Positions 26,336 through 35,140 of a stretch of 64,000 bases of DNA are shown here, one piece after another. The notes under the pieces were generated by a model that saw only the letters and a program-made list of their open reading frames with translations, searched no databases and had not been told where the DNA came from. The stretch is taken from positions 62,001 through 126,000 of the forward strand of contig CAZQKW010000001.1 in assembly GCA_964594075.1 (NCBI GenBank), read 5' to 3'. The stretch is from CAZQKW01 sp964594075. Lineage in GTDB: Bacteria > Desulfobacterota > WTBG01 > CAIYCZ01. The position numbers and the translations under genes were made by a program. Each line of letters opens with the position of its first letter. Within the stretch, counting starts at the first letter, position 1.

Positions 26336-27355
26336 TCAGTTGGCTGATGGTGGTGTTGAATAATTCGTGGTAGTACCGGCAGTGGCAGGGGCAGATGCAC
26401 CTTCCTTGGTTTCCTCGATAACGCGCATAATTTTTCGGTATTCAGTGTCCGTGGTATTTTTATCCGGACAGAGCCGGGCAAACTTTACCAAGTCGGCAAA
26501 GCGTAAAATATCCCGCATCTCTGCTTTGATTGCTGAACTAAACTCCTGGCTGCTAATAATATCCGGCACCAGCTCCTCAGTAGTCCGTTCTACCGCCGGT
26601 ATATGAAAGCGCCGCTCAATATAGCGCCGAAAAATTTCGGAGAGCCGAAAATAGTATTCTCTTATAACGCCCTTTTCTATCAATTGATCCCGGTTCAGCG
26701 CCTCCAGCTCCTCCAACGCAAGTTGGTGGGCGGGTTTTGGCGGTGCGGCTGCACGATGCCGCCTTCTTCGTCGGGAGAGCCAGAAAACAGTTCCGGCAAC
26801 CAGGAAAAGAAATACCACCACGGCCCCGTATAGAACCACCCGGAGCAGTGGCCGGGGAATTTCCTGAATCGGTTTAATATCAATAATGTCGGCACTCGCA
26901 CCCGCGGGTTTGTCCTGCAAACCAGACTTAACCGCAATAAAAATCTGTGGACTCTGCAGTTCCTTCAATTCCCCCCTTTGATCGGTATAGGAGAGTTTCA
27001 CGGGCGGGATGACGTAAGAGCCGACAAGGTCTGGCTGCAGTTTATACCACTTGGTGTGAACCATGCGGTCGTCAATAAGTCGGGGGCCTTCTTCGCCTGC
27101 CTCAATAATGCGCAGACCGGTAATGAGCGAACCGGCTTCGGGAAGATTCACGGAAAGCGCCGGATCATGGTTAAGGGTGAGAGTAAACGTTACAACGTCG
27201 CCGACGGTGACGCTTACTTTATCAACATGGGCATTAAGGCACACCGGCTGCAGCAGGGTTTTGTTCTTTTCTTGTGCTTTATCCTCACGGTAAACCGTGC
27301 AGGAGCTGCAGAACGCTAACATTATTAGACCTACCGCAATAACTGTGCCTCTCAC
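26336..27355 (-). CDS. BatD-like lipoprotein with C-terminal cytoplasmic domain
   Basis: 339 residues; GTG start with GGAGG about ten bases upstream. A signal with the lipobox-like FCSSC (Cys19) precedes a beta-rich periplasmic domain (about 40-145, VTVGDVVTFTLTLN as in BatD/oxygen-tolerance proteins). A helix (about 175-195) and an Arg-rich stop-transfer lead into a cytoplasmic DUF4381-like helical domain (EYYFRLSEIFRRYIERR, then TTEELV). Having both a lipobox and a second membrane helix is unusual. It sits between DUF58 and batA. Confidence 0.75.
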   Translation of the reverse strand: MRGTVIAVGLIMLAFCSSCTVYREDKAQEKNKTLLQPVCLNAHVDKVSVTVGDVVTFTLTLNHDPALSVNLPEAGSLITGLRIIEAGEEGPRLIDDRMVHTKWYKLQPDLVGSYVIPPVKLSYTDQRGELKELQSPQIFIAVKSGLQDKPAGASADIIDIKPIQEIPRPLLRVVLYGAVVVFLFLVAGTVFWLSRRRRRHRAAAPPKPAHQLALEELEALNRDQLIEKGVIREYYFRLSEIFRRYIERRFHIPAVERTTEELVPDIISSQEFSSAIKAEMRDILRFADLVKFARLCPDKNTTDTEYRKIMRVIEETKEGASAPATAGTTTNYSTPPSAN

Positions 27356-27427
27356 CTCTGCTTTTCCTCCAATTGCAATTTCTGGCCAGGGATAAGGAGT
27401 CTTACATAGGCAACGCCGGCGCTCGTA

Positions 27428-28303
27428 TCATCGCCGTTTTTCACGCATTCTAAAAAAATGGAGCAGGGTATCTACGTAGGGGGTATCTGTCCTGATATCA
27501 ATATAATCTATGCGGCCTGCGCGAAAAGCTGCTACACGCTGCTCATCTTTTTTCTTTGAAAGCGCACGGTAGGCGTTGCGAACCTTTTCATCAGAGGTAT
27601 CAACCAGCAGGGTGTCGCCGGTCTCTGCATCCTCAAGCGCAAGTATGCCAACGTTGGGCAATTCCCGCTCGCGCGGATCGGCAATGTGGATGGCTATAAC
27701 ATCATGTTTTTTATTGGTTACCCGCAGCGCATGCTCATAGCCGTGAGCGATAAAGTCAGATATAACAAACACAACCGCTCGGCGTCTGCACACGGTATTC
27801 AGGTAGTTCAGCGCTGCAACAATGTCGGTGCCGGCTGCGCGAGGGCGGTGTGCAAGAACTTCCTTTATAACCCGCCAGACGTGGCTGCGTCCTTTTTTGG
27901 GGGGGATGTATTTTTCCACATGATCGCTGAAAATGACAAGCCCCACTTTGTCGTTGCTCTTTATAGCTGCAAATGCAATCACCGACGTCAGTTCTGCTGC
28001 GAGTTCGTTTTTTAGCTGCCGCACCGTGCCAAACAGGCCGGATGAGCTGACATCAACGAGCAGCATAATGGTAAGCTCGCGTTCCTCCCGATAGAGCTTA
28101 ATGTAGGGATGCCCCATGCGGGCGGTCACATTCCAGTCAATATCTCTGATATCGTCTCCCGGCGTATATTCCCGCACCTCCTGAAACTCCATTCCCCTGC
28201 CGCGAAATGCGCTTTCATACTCTCCCGCAAATATATCATTGACCAGGTAATTGGTGCGAATATGGATTTTTTTGATTTTTTGCAGCGTTTCCTTGGGGAT
28301 CAT
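27428..28303 (-). CDS. DUF58-family protein
   Basis: 291 residues from the ATG at 28303; a GTG three codons earlier is an alternative. Conserved FRGRGMEFQEVREYTPGDD, DWNVTARMGHPYIK and a degenerate VWA-like DVSSS identify the DUF58 family. It has no membrane helices. DUF58 proteins accompany MoxR ATPases and Bat proteins. An odd 190-nt stretch separates it from moxR, rather than the usual overlap. Confidence 0.88.
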   Translation of the reverse strand: MIPKETLQKIKKIHIRTNYLVNDIFAGEYESAFRGRGMEFQEVREYTPGDDIRDIDWNVTARMGHPYIKLYREERELTIMLLVDVSSSGLFGTVRQLKNELAAELTSVIAFAAIKSNDKVGLVIFSDHVEKYIPPKKGRSHVWRVIKEVLAHRPRAAGTDIVAALNYLNTVCRRRAVVFVISDFIAHGYEHALRVTNKKHDVIAIHIADPRERELPNVGILALEDAETGDTLLVDTSDEKVRNAYRALSKKKDEQRVAAFRAGRIDYIDIRTDTPYVDTLLHFFRMREKRR

Positions 28304-28312
28304 GGCAGGCAC

Positions 28313-28501
28313 TCGCCGGCGTGCACTATAGCGTCACCATTATATGGTGTCCAAACGAAACGAGAATTCCCTAACGCAGTCCCTTTTACCCGCGTGCCGA
28401 ATCGAAACCTCCGTGGTGCGACGTGTTGGGACGACACGAAAGCATTAGAAGAGACAATTAACACCGAGCATCTGGTGCTGCTGTCTCTGTTCTGAGCCAG
28501 A
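28313..28501. other. Unexplained structured spacer inside the moxR-DUF58 operon
   Basis: About 190 nt between two genes that are normally almost contiguous. It is rich in inverted repeats: CACCAT-tat-ATGGTG (28336-28350), CGTGT-tgggacg-ACACG (about 28421-28437) and GAGACA...TGTCTC enclosing CACC...GGTG (about 28451-28487). No recognisable gene on either strand. It could be a degraded insertion, an RNA or a regulatory spacer. Confidence 0.35.
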
Positions 28502-29488
28502 TTACGGGACTTCAATGTGGTCAAAAATCTTACTGATAATATCATCGGTGGTTAAGTTTTCTGCCTCAGCCTCATAGCTCAATATAATTCTGTGGCGCAG
28601 TATGTCCCTGCCGATGGTCTTAATGTCTTGCGGGGTAACATAGCCTCTTCCCTGCAGAAAGGCATAGGCGCGCGCAGCCTGGTTCAAATAGATAGTTGCC
28701 CGCGGTGACGCGCCGAATTGAATCAAGTGTTCAATGTCAATGCCGAATACTCTTGGCTCGCGTGTGGCAAACACCACTGCAACAATATAATCCTGCAGTT
28801 TGTCATCAAGATAAATCTGATCTACCACGTTTCGGACGGCAAGAATTTCCTCCGGCGTTGTTACCGGCTTGATCCGCGGCGTCGTGCGGCGGGCAATGCG
28901 GTTCATGATCTCTTTTTCCTCCGTCTTGCTGGGATAGCCGACCTTGAGCTTCAGCATAAAACGGTCAACCTGCGCTTCAGGCAACGGATAGGTTCCCTCC
29001 TGTTCAATGGGATTCTGTGTAGCCATGACCAGAAACGGCTCGCCAAGGGGAAAAGTAGTCTCGCCAATGGTCACCTGTCGTTCCTGCATACACTCAAGCA
29101 AGGCGCTCTGAACCTTGGCCGGTGCCCGGTTTATCTCGTCCGCAAGCAGAATGTTGGTAAAAATGGGGCCTTTCTTTACGGTAAATTCCCCGCTTTTTGG
29201 TAGGTAAATGTGCGTTCCGATTAAATCAGCAGGAAGCAGGTCGGGGGTGAACTGAATGCGCTGAAAGCTGGTATGAATTGTCTGCGCCAGCGTTTTCACA
29301 GCGGTGGTTTTGGCAAGCCCCGGCACACCTTCCACCAGAATATGGCCGTTGGCGATCAGACCAATGAGTAGCCGCTCGAGCAGGTAGTCCTGGCCGACCA
29401 TTACCGTGCGCATTTCTTGCAGCACGTTCCTGAGGATCACGCTTTTTTCTGCAACCTCCCTGGTTATATCTTGGATGTTAGGCTCCAT
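28502..29488 (-). CDS. moxR: MoxR-family AAA ATPase
   Basis: 328 residues; ATG preceded by GGGGAGG. Walker A is GVPGLAKT, Walker B is LLADEINRAP, sensor 1 is ATQNPIEQEGTYPLPEAQVD, and sensor 2 lies in the C-terminal lid (GASPRAT). MoxR ATPases act as chaperone-like remodelers of VWA proteins, here the DUF58/Bat set encoded downstream. A terminator-like hairpin after dnaJ suggests this operon has its own promoter, which I could not identify. Confidence 0.92.
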   Translation of the reverse strand: MEPNIQDITREVAEKSVILRNVLQEMRTVMVGQDYLLERLLIGLIANGHILVEGVPGLAKTTAVKTLAQTIHTSFQRIQFTPDLLPADLIGTHIYLPKSGEFTVKKGPIFTNILLADEINRAPAKVQSALLECMQERQVTIGETTFPLGEPFLVMATQNPIEQEGTYPLPEAQVDRFMLKLKVGYPSKTEEKEIMNRIARRTTPRIKPVTTPEEILAVRNVVDQIYLDDKLQDYIVAVVFATREPRVFGIDIEHLIQFGASPRATIYLNQAARAYAFLQGRGYVTPQDIKTIGRDILRHRIILSYEAEAENLTTDDIISKIFDHIEVP

Positions 29489-29636
29489 ATAAACCTCCCC
29501 GTGGTTTCGGATTCGGAAAACAGTTTAAAATACCTCGTTATGCGCGTTTCCCTCACGTAACTTTATCCATACGTTTTCTGGCAACGGAAGCTCGAAAGAG
29601 CAAAGGGAAGGAAATAAGTAGATGGTTATGGGGTAT

Positions 29637-29663
29637 AAAAAAACTGCTATCCTGATCAGGCAG
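29637..29663 (-). terminator. Terminator after dnaJ
   Basis: On the minus strand CTGC...GCAG (29663-29644), with an inner CTGATCAG palindrome, is followed by seven T residues (29643-29637). It begins ten bases after the dnaJ stop. Confidence 0.5.
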
Positions 29664-29672
29664 AACATGTAT

Positions 29673-30779
29673 TCATCTGAACAGCTTCCTAAATTTCCCT
29701 TTTTCTTTTTCACCGCTTTCTGATTCCAGACTTGCCAGTTCACGGAACAATTCTTCCTGCCGCTTGGTCAGGTTGGTGGGTGTTTTAACAATCACTTGCA
29801 CGATCTCGTCCCCTTTTCCCATACCATTAAGATAGGGAATTCCTGCTCCCTTTATGGTGAATAGGTCGCCGGACTGAGTTCCGCGGGAAATATGAATGGA
29901 CTCAGTGCCGTTCAGGGTCGGAACTTCAATATCTGCCCCCAGAGCAGCCTGGGAAAATGAAATAGGCACTTGGCATATAATGTCATTATTATGTCGCTGG
30001 AAAAAGGGGTCTTCTTCAACATGGATAAAGACATAGAGGTCGCCCGGAGGCCCTCCTCGTTCCCCCGGTTCTCCTTCGCCATGAAGCTTCAGTCTGATGC
30101 CCGTTTCCACGCCCGCCGGAATTTTAACCTTGAGGGTTTTGCTCTGCAGTATCTTGCCCTGCCCCTTGCATTTTTTGCAGTGTTTGGTAATGTAGGTGCC
30201 GGTTCCATGGCAATGAGAACAGGTGGTACTGATGGTAAAAAAGCCCTGGGTTTGATTTATCTGTCCCCGGCCTTTACACCAGCGACAGGTCTCTGGCGTT
30301 GTGCCGGGCTCTGCACCTGACCCGTTGCACTCCTCGCATAGAGCGGGTTTTTTAACATCAATCTCCGTTTCCTTGCCAAAGGCAGCATCACGGAGCGAAA
30401 TAGTGAGGTCATAGCGCAAATCAGCGCCTCGGCGCGCGGAAGACCGTCTGCGGCCTCGTGTGCCAAAGCCGCCAAAACCGAAAAAGTCCTCAAAAATATC
30501 TCCAAATGAAGCAAAAATATCTTCAAACCCGGCAAATCCTGAAAAGCCGGTGCGCTTGAGTCCTTCATGGCCAAACCGGTCATACAGCCCGCGTTTTTCT
30601 GGATCGCTTAACACTTCATAGGCTTCGCTGGCCTCTTTGAATTTTTCTTCAGCTTCCTTGTTGCCGGGATTTCTGTCAGGGTGATACTCAAGGGCTTTCT
30701 GGCGGTAGGCTTTTTTTATTTCAGTTTCTGTCGCATTCCGGGACACGCCCAGTATTTCATAATAATCGCGTTTTGTCAT
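29673..30779 (-). CDS. dnaJ: Chaperone protein DnaJ
   Basis: 368 residues with full DnaJ architecture: J-domain with YHPDRNPG (HPD at about 33-35), a Gly/Phe region (about 75-110), four CxxCxGxG zinc repeats (CEECNGSG, CRWCKGRG, CSHCHGTG, CKKCKGQG) and the C-terminal substrate domains. It stimulates DnaK and binds unfolded proteins. Its ATG has only a weak ribosome site but lies five bases after the stop of a 48-residue gene, so translation may be coupled. No CIRCE element is visible; control by the neighbouring RpoH is plausible. Confidence 0.96.
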   Translation of the reverse strand: MTKRDYYEILGVSRNATETEIKKAYRQKALEYHPDRNPGNKEAEEKFKEASEAYEVLSDPEKRGLYDRFGHEGLKRTGFSGFAGFEDIFASFGDIFEDFFGFGGFGTRGRRRSSARRGADLRYDLTISLRDAAFGKETEIDVKKPALCEECNGSGAEPGTTPETCRWCKGRGQINQTQGFFTISTTCSHCHGTGTYITKHCKKCKGQGKILQSKTLKVKIPAGVETGIRLKLHGEGEPGERGGPPGDLYVFIHVEEDPFFQRHNNDIICQVPISFSQAALGADIEVPTLNGTESIHISRGTQSGDLFTIKGAGIPYLNGMGKGDEIVQVIVKTPTNLTKRQEELFRELASLESESGEKEKGKFRKLFR

Positions 30780-30784
30780 GGCCG

Positions 30785-30931
30785 TTACAGCTTAAAGAGG
30801 GGTAAATTCAGAATCCAGTCAATGTCAAACAATTCTCCTACAACTCCCAGCCCCAGGACAAACAGATACAGGAAAATAAGACCCACTATCAAGTAATCTT
30901 TATATTTCTTAACATAGGCTCTGGGTTGCAT
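30785..30931 (-). CDS. 48-residue single-pass membrane peptide before dnaJ
   Basis: ATG at 30931, TAA at 30785-30787, 48 codons. The N-terminus is basic (RAYVKKYKDY), followed by one hydrophobic helix (about 14-32, LIVGLIFLYLFVLGLGVV) and a short C-terminal tail with DIDW. The stop lies five bases before dnaJ, and a good promoter lies about 45 nt upstream. The ribosome site is weak. No family was recognised. Confidence 0.55.
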   Translation of the reverse strand: MQPRAYVKKYKDYLIVGLIFLYLFVLGLGVVGELFDIDWILNLPLFKL

Positions 30932-30977
30932 CTGATCTGCACCGGAGATACTTTTATGGCATTAAATTCAGAGTTTT

Positions 30978-31005
30978 ATTGTAACAACTAATTCAATTTT
31001 GTCAA
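30978..31005 (-). promoter_or_regulatory. Promoter of the small ORF-dnaJ unit
   Basis: On the minus strand TTGACA (31005-31000), a 16-nt spacer and TACAAT (30983-30978); predicted start near 30971, leader about 40 nt. It looks like a housekeeping sigma promoter rather than a sigma-32 type. Confidence 0.65.
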
Positions 31006-31084
31006 GCGAGGGCGCCCGCAGACCGTGTGCCGCCCATTGCGGTTTGTTCTGACTGTGTTGCGTTTCAAAAAATAAAGAAAAAGG

Positions 31085-32023
31085 TTAAAAGTCAGGTATT
31101 TTTTCCTGAATATAATTCCGTATTTTCTTTTTTAATCGTTCCTCCAATTGGCGGACCCGTTCTTTGGTTATTCCATATTTCTCGCCTATTGCCTGGAGCG
31201 TTTGCGGGTGTTCCGACAAAAGCCGGTTATCCAAAATATCAAGCTCTTTTTCATCAAGGTTGTCTCTGACGCCGACAAGATGATGGCTGAAAAGTTCCTG
31301 AATCTCACTGAGAGCCATTTTTTTGTCAAAGAGTTCTGTTTCATCAGCGATAAAATCTCCCCGGGTTTCTTTCCAGTCATCCCCGACAACCTGATCAAGC
31401 GATGGTTCCCAGTCTCCCATCCGCTGCTCCATTTCAATCACCTGTCCTTCGGTGGTGCTGAAGGTTTCGGCCAGACGCTTTGGTGCGGGATCAAAACCAA
31501 GGGCTTCAAGCCGTTTTTTCTCTTTCTGCAGATTGAAAAAGAGCTTTCGCTGGGTCTGCGTGGTGCCCACCTTTACCAGTTTCCAATTATCCATTATGTA
31601 TTTTAATATATATGCCCTGATCCAATAGGACGCATAATGGGAAAGCTTAACCCCGCGATATGGATCAAACTTTTTTATTGCCTGCATCAGCCCGATGTTG
31701 CCCTCTTGAATGAGGTCAAGCAGACTGGTCGTCCAGTGACGATGAAATTCCAGGGCAATTTTAACCACCAGACGCAGATTGCTGGTTACCAGTTTGTAGG
31801 CAGCATCCACATCCCCCGTTTCTCGGTAACGAATCGCCAAGCGGATTTCTTCCTCCCGGGTTAACAGAGGGAATTTTTTAATCTCCATTAAATATCTCTG
31901 AAGAGGATCATATTGCGCTGGCGTGGTAATTGATGAAGCGTCGTCAGCAGCTTCCTCGGTTTCAACGACCTCTAAATCGTCAAACTCCTCATCAAATTCA
32001 ACCTGCTGAAATTTCTTCACCAT
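31085..32023 (-). CDS. rpoH: RNA polymerase sigma factor RpoH-like (sigma-32)
   Basis: 312 residues. Region 2 has DLIQEGNIGLMQAIKKFDP and GVKLSHYASYWIRAYI; the stretch TQRKLFFNLQKEKKRL is the RpoH-box hallmark; region 4 ends with GITKERVRQLEERLKKKIR. There is an acidic N-terminal extension of about 35 residues. It should direct heat-shock transcription. It is encoded just upstream of dnaJ on the same strand, 150 nt away. AGGAAC lies before the ATG. Confidence 0.9.
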   Translation of the reverse strand: MVKKFQQVEFDEEFDDLEVVETEEAADDASSITTPAQYDPLQRYLMEIKKFPLLTREEEIRLAIRYRETGDVDAAYKLVTSNLRLVVKIALEFHRHWTTSLLDLIQEGNIGLMQAIKKFDPYRGVKLSHYASYWIRAYILKYIMDNWKLVKVGTTQTQRKLFFNLQKEKKRLEALGFDPAPKRLAETFSTTEGQVIEMEQRMGDWEPSLDQVVGDDWKETRGDFIADETELFDKKMALSEIQELFSHHLVGVRDNLDEKELDILDNRLLSEHPQTLQAIGEKYGITKERVRQLEERLKKKIRNYIQEKIPDF

Positions 32024-32075
32024 ACATTTGTTCCTCGTTTACGCCCCTAAAAAACTGGCACCTTTTGATTTTTAA

Positions 32076-32106
32076 ATTCTATCATAATAACTCACTGAAT
32101 TGTCAA
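32076..32106 (-). promoter_or_regulatory. Possible rpoH promoter
   Basis: On the minus strand TTGACA (32106-32101) and TAGAAT (32081-32076) are separated by 19 nt, longer than ideal. The predicted leader is about 45 nt. Confidence 0.4.
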
Positions 32107-32570
32107 AATATTATACCTAAATGCATAAGCAATCAGGACTTTGCCAGTGCACATTTTATAGCGGAAAGACTACGAACCAGTTTGAAACAATTTTCACCGC
32201 TCAGTATCTTGAAAAAGTCTAATTTAGCCATTTATTGATAGGACTTTTCCATAATTATTTCATTTGGTGTGGACGAAACAGCGCCGGGCGTTTTTCTCCG
32301 CCCCAACCACGTGCGTATCCTCTGGTATCACGACCCCGGCACGAACGTTTGTGTCGTGGCTACGAAACCCCCCGGTCGCTCGGGTGTTAATTTTTTTTAT
32401 TATTTCCCGTTCCTTTTTTGTGTTCTCTCAGGGTTTACCTGAATTGAAGGGATAAATTTTGAACAACGCCCTGATTTATTGACAATTGTCCGGAAAATTG
32501 CTAACAGATGAGCGCAGTATCCTGAGAGTGGCATCATGTAACTGCATGCAATTGATTTTGTGCCTGGGGT
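32107..32570. other. Long rpoH-smpB divergent intergenic region with GC-rich island
   Basis: No gene recognised. The flanks are AT-rich, but 32265-32390 is clearly more GC-rich, with stems GGGCG-N8-CGCCC (32286-32303) and CACGA...TCGTG (about 32328-32358), two ACGAAAC words and a T-rich run after GGGTGTTAA. Next to smpB one would look for tmRNA, but I find neither a tRNA-like end nor a tag-coding frame. Confidence 0.4.
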
Positions 32571-32599
32571 TTGACATAAATTTAATACGTTATTAATAG
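32571..32599 (+). promoter_or_regulatory. smpB promoter
   Basis: TTGACA (32571-32576), a 17-nt spacer and TAATAG (32594-32599). The predicted start leaves a leader of only about ten bases before the ATG at 32615. Confidence 0.5.
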
Positions 32600-32614
32600 T
32601 TCTTCATAGGTTAT

Positions 32615-33073
32615 ATGCCCCCAAAGCTGATCACGCAAAATAAAAAAGCCTTTCATGAATATACGATTCTGGAAACCTATGAAGCCGGTCTTGTGCTGCT
32701 CGGCAGCGAAGTAAAGTCCTGCAGAATGGGGAAAGTAAATTTAAAAGACAGCTATGTCAGGATTGAAAATGGGGAACTTTATTTAGTAGATGCCCATATT
32801 AGCCATTACGACTGGGCCAACCGCTTCAATCATGACCCGCTGCGGCCGCGCAAGCTTCTGCTGCATAAACGGGAGATAAAAAAGCTTTACGGTAAAATCC
32901 GCGAAAAAGGGCAAACCTGTGTTCCCCTGAAAATGTATTTCACGCCAAAAGGACACATCAAAGTAGAAATAGCGCTGGTAAAAGGCAAAGCTCTCTATGA
33001 CCGGCGCGAAGAAATTCGCAGGAAGGATGTGCGGCGCGAGATAGAACGGGATTTAAAAAGAAAAACATTTTAA
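32615..33073 (+). CDS. smpB: SsrA-binding protein SmpB
   Basis: 152 residues. It has the typical opening (ITQNKKAFHEYTILETYEAG), GSEVKSCR, HISHYDWAN, HDPLRPRKLLLHKREIKKL and the basic C-terminal tail that enters the decoding centre. It carries tmRNA to stalled ribosomes. tmRNA itself was not found in this window. Confidence 0.96.
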   Translation: MPPKLITQNKKAFHEYTILETYEAGLVLLGSEVKSCRMGKVNLKDSYVRIENGELYLVDAHISHYDWANRFNHDPLRPRKLLLHKREIKKLYGKIREKGQTCVPLKMYFTPKGHIKVEIALVKGKALYDRREEIRRKDVRREIERDLKRKTF

Positions 33074-33159
33074 ACCTGCCGTCCGCCTTAAAAGCGATGC
33101 ACATGAACATTCTTGCCCGAAGCTTTTTAAAAAATTGATTTGCCCCTTTGCCAGACTTA

Positions 33160-35049
33160 TTACTTTGATTTTAATAGGCGCACGGTGTCGCGGGCTTTCA
33201 GCGCAAGGGGATATTTTGGATCAAGCGCAAGCGCTTTTTGCAAAAGCACTTCGGCCTGTGACAAATTGCCATATTCTGCTTCAAACAGCCCCCGGCTGGT
33301 GAGCATAAATGTATAAAATGATCGGAGAGCGAGATGGAGCCGGTCATTCAGTTTGAAATCGCCCGCCTCTGGCAGTGCTGCAACCGGCATAGCAGACGGC
33401 AGGTATTGTTTTTCTTTTGCCAAGCGAAACACGAATCCCTCCGGAATTCTTATATATCCCGCGCCAATTTCCTTCTCTATTTCGCAGGTAATATAAATCG
33501 GGCGGGTATCGATATTTTTATCAATAAAGCTGTTAATCATCTCCATGTAGCGTTTTTGAATTAGGTGCGGGTCATACGGCAACCCGTGCTCAAATTTATA
33601 TAATTCCTGGGAGTAGGCTGCGACTTCATCATGCGATTTTTCCATGAGCGCTTTATAATTCTTCTGCAACTGGGTAATATACCAGGAACGCTTGAGGAGC
33701 TGCACTTCAATCAAAACCACATCTCGCCTCACCCCCTCGACCAACTGCAGGTAATAGCAAGGAGAGCAAAAATAATCCCACTGATAGGATAAAATCAACG
33801 CCTGCGGTTTCAGGTGATGCAGAATAGTGCGCGCATATTGCTCAACCAGGCGGTTGTTACTCTGATCAACCTCATTAAAATTAAGCACCAGCGGGAACAG
33901 GAACAACGAACTGAGACCGCACATCGCCAGATAATAAAGCCATTTCGTATAATACCGCGCTCTATTGCCTAAGTATAGCAGTGCGCTTCCCATCCACAGC
34001 GCAATGACCATGAAAACCGGCAGATAATAGGAATCTATATCGTGAATCTCATAGTTGATTGCATACAAAATGTCGGCCGTAAGCAAAATAAGGGTGAACC
34101 ACAATATGCGCCTGTTTCGGTTAAACAGGTACCAGACGCCGAACGGCACCAGCAAAAGCGGGACAACACCAAAAGCCTTTATAATCAACAGCATAAGATG
34201 CTCAAGCTGTTGTAACGCCACAATCGGGGATGAAAACATCCATACCCGGTACTGCTTTCCCGATACATGCCAGAAAAAAGTTTCCCAGGTTTGCGGATTG
34301 CCCCAGTTGAGCGCCGGATGGCATGCTGCGCGCAGGGGTAGATATAAATACGGGGAAATCCCGCAGATAAAGAAAATAAATAATAACAGCAACCGCTTGA
34401 CGTTGAGAATTTGCCAGGTTTTATGCGCGAGCCACAGATAGACGAGCGAAGGGATGAAGAGAATTGAGCTCAGGTGGTTGCTAAAACTAAAGCCTAATAT
34501 ACAAAAGAGCAGTGCTAACCAGGGGAATTCGGTAGCCCGCGTTTTATGCTCATGCAAGCTGCCCGCGGCAAGTATTTTTAACGATAGAAGAATGAACAGA
34601 GAAATAAACAAACCGTGCAACGCATAGACTTCAGTGACCAGCGAAACAGACCAGAATACCGAAGAAAACGCAAGCAGCAACGCGGCTGCGGTTTTGGTTA
34701 TTGGCTGAAGACCGCTTGACAAGACATCACGGCTATCTACCAGCTTAACAATAGAACGGCTGAAAACCGCCAGTGCTACACAGGAAAAAATAGCAGAAAG
34801 AGTATTAAGCACCACAATTGGTTTGATCGGATGCAGAAGATGAATGCAAACCCAGCCTATGAGAGTATAGAGTGGATAACCGGTAGGATGAGCAATGCCC
34901 GGGAGGTAACAAACTGCAGCAAGTTCGCCGCTATCAATAAAGGTCAATCCTGGAGCCTTTGTTGCATAATATACACCAAAGGCAACGAGGGCTGCACCTG
35001 CGCCACCTAAAACTGAATATATAGTTCGTTTTTCGCTTATCGCGTGCAT
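33160..35049 (-). CDS. DUF2723 membrane protein (TMEM260-like, putative glycosyltransferase)
   Basis: 629 residues with about eleven to twelve membrane helices in the first 390 residues. The family motif is early: GLTFIDSGELA, then GIAHPTGYPLYTL. An extracytoplasmic region (about 400-560) and a short TPR-like tail (AEVLLQKALALDPKYPLALK) follow. The human homologue TMEM260 is a protein O-mannosyltransferase and the fold is GT-C; bacterial substrates are unknown. It is the last gene after the porin/lipoprotein/cyclase set. Confidence 0.88.
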   Translation of the reverse strand: MHAISEKRTIYSVLGGAGAALVAFGVYYATKAPGLTFIDSGELAAVCYLPGIAHPTGYPLYTLIGWVCIHLLHPIKPIVVLNTLSAIFSCVALAVFSRSIVKLVDSRDVLSSGLQPITKTAAALLLAFSSVFWSVSLVTEVYALHGLFISLFILLSLKILAAGSLHEHKTRATEFPWLALLFCILGFSFSNHLSSILFIPSLVYLWLAHKTWQILNVKRLLLLFIFFICGISPYLYLPLRAACHPALNWGNPQTWETFFWHVSGKQYRVWMFSSPIVALQQLEHLMLLIIKAFGVVPLLLVPFGVWYLFNRNRRILWFTLILLTADILYAINYEIHDIDSYYLPVFMVIALWMGSALLYLGNRARYYTKWLYYLAMCGLSSLFLFPLVLNFNEVDQSNNRLVEQYARTILHHLKPQALILSYQWDYFCSPCYYLQLVEGVRRDVVLIEVQLLKRSWYITQLQKNYKALMEKSHDEVAAYSQELYKFEHGLPYDPHLIQKRYMEMINSFIDKNIDTRPIYITCEIEKEIGAGYIRIPEGFVFRLAKEKQYLPSAMPVAALPEAGDFKLNDRLHLALRSFYTFMLTSRGLFEAEYGNLSQAEVLLQKALALDPKYPLALKARDTVRLLKSK

Positions 35050-35140
35050 GTAACAGATTCGTCTGAATATATCCAGGGCTCTTTTTGCTAAAAACGGGAC
35101 GGCTCAGAATGACGCTTTAAAAGGATTTAATGCGTTGGTA

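Noticed and set aside
30932..31084. CIRCE element for HrcA control of dnaJ
   Set aside because: No TTAGCACTC-N9-GAGTGCTAA or close variant; only a housekeeping-type promoter was seen.
28313..32455. Homology between the structured spacer at 28313 and the island at 32262
   Set aside because: They share only short words (ACGAAAC, TTAACACC); no alignment longer than about ten bases could be made, so they are reported separately.
32024..32614. Possible tmRNA gene next to smpB
   Set aside because: No tRNA-Ala-like acceptor end, no T-loop TTCGANNC and no tag-coding frame could be found on either strand.
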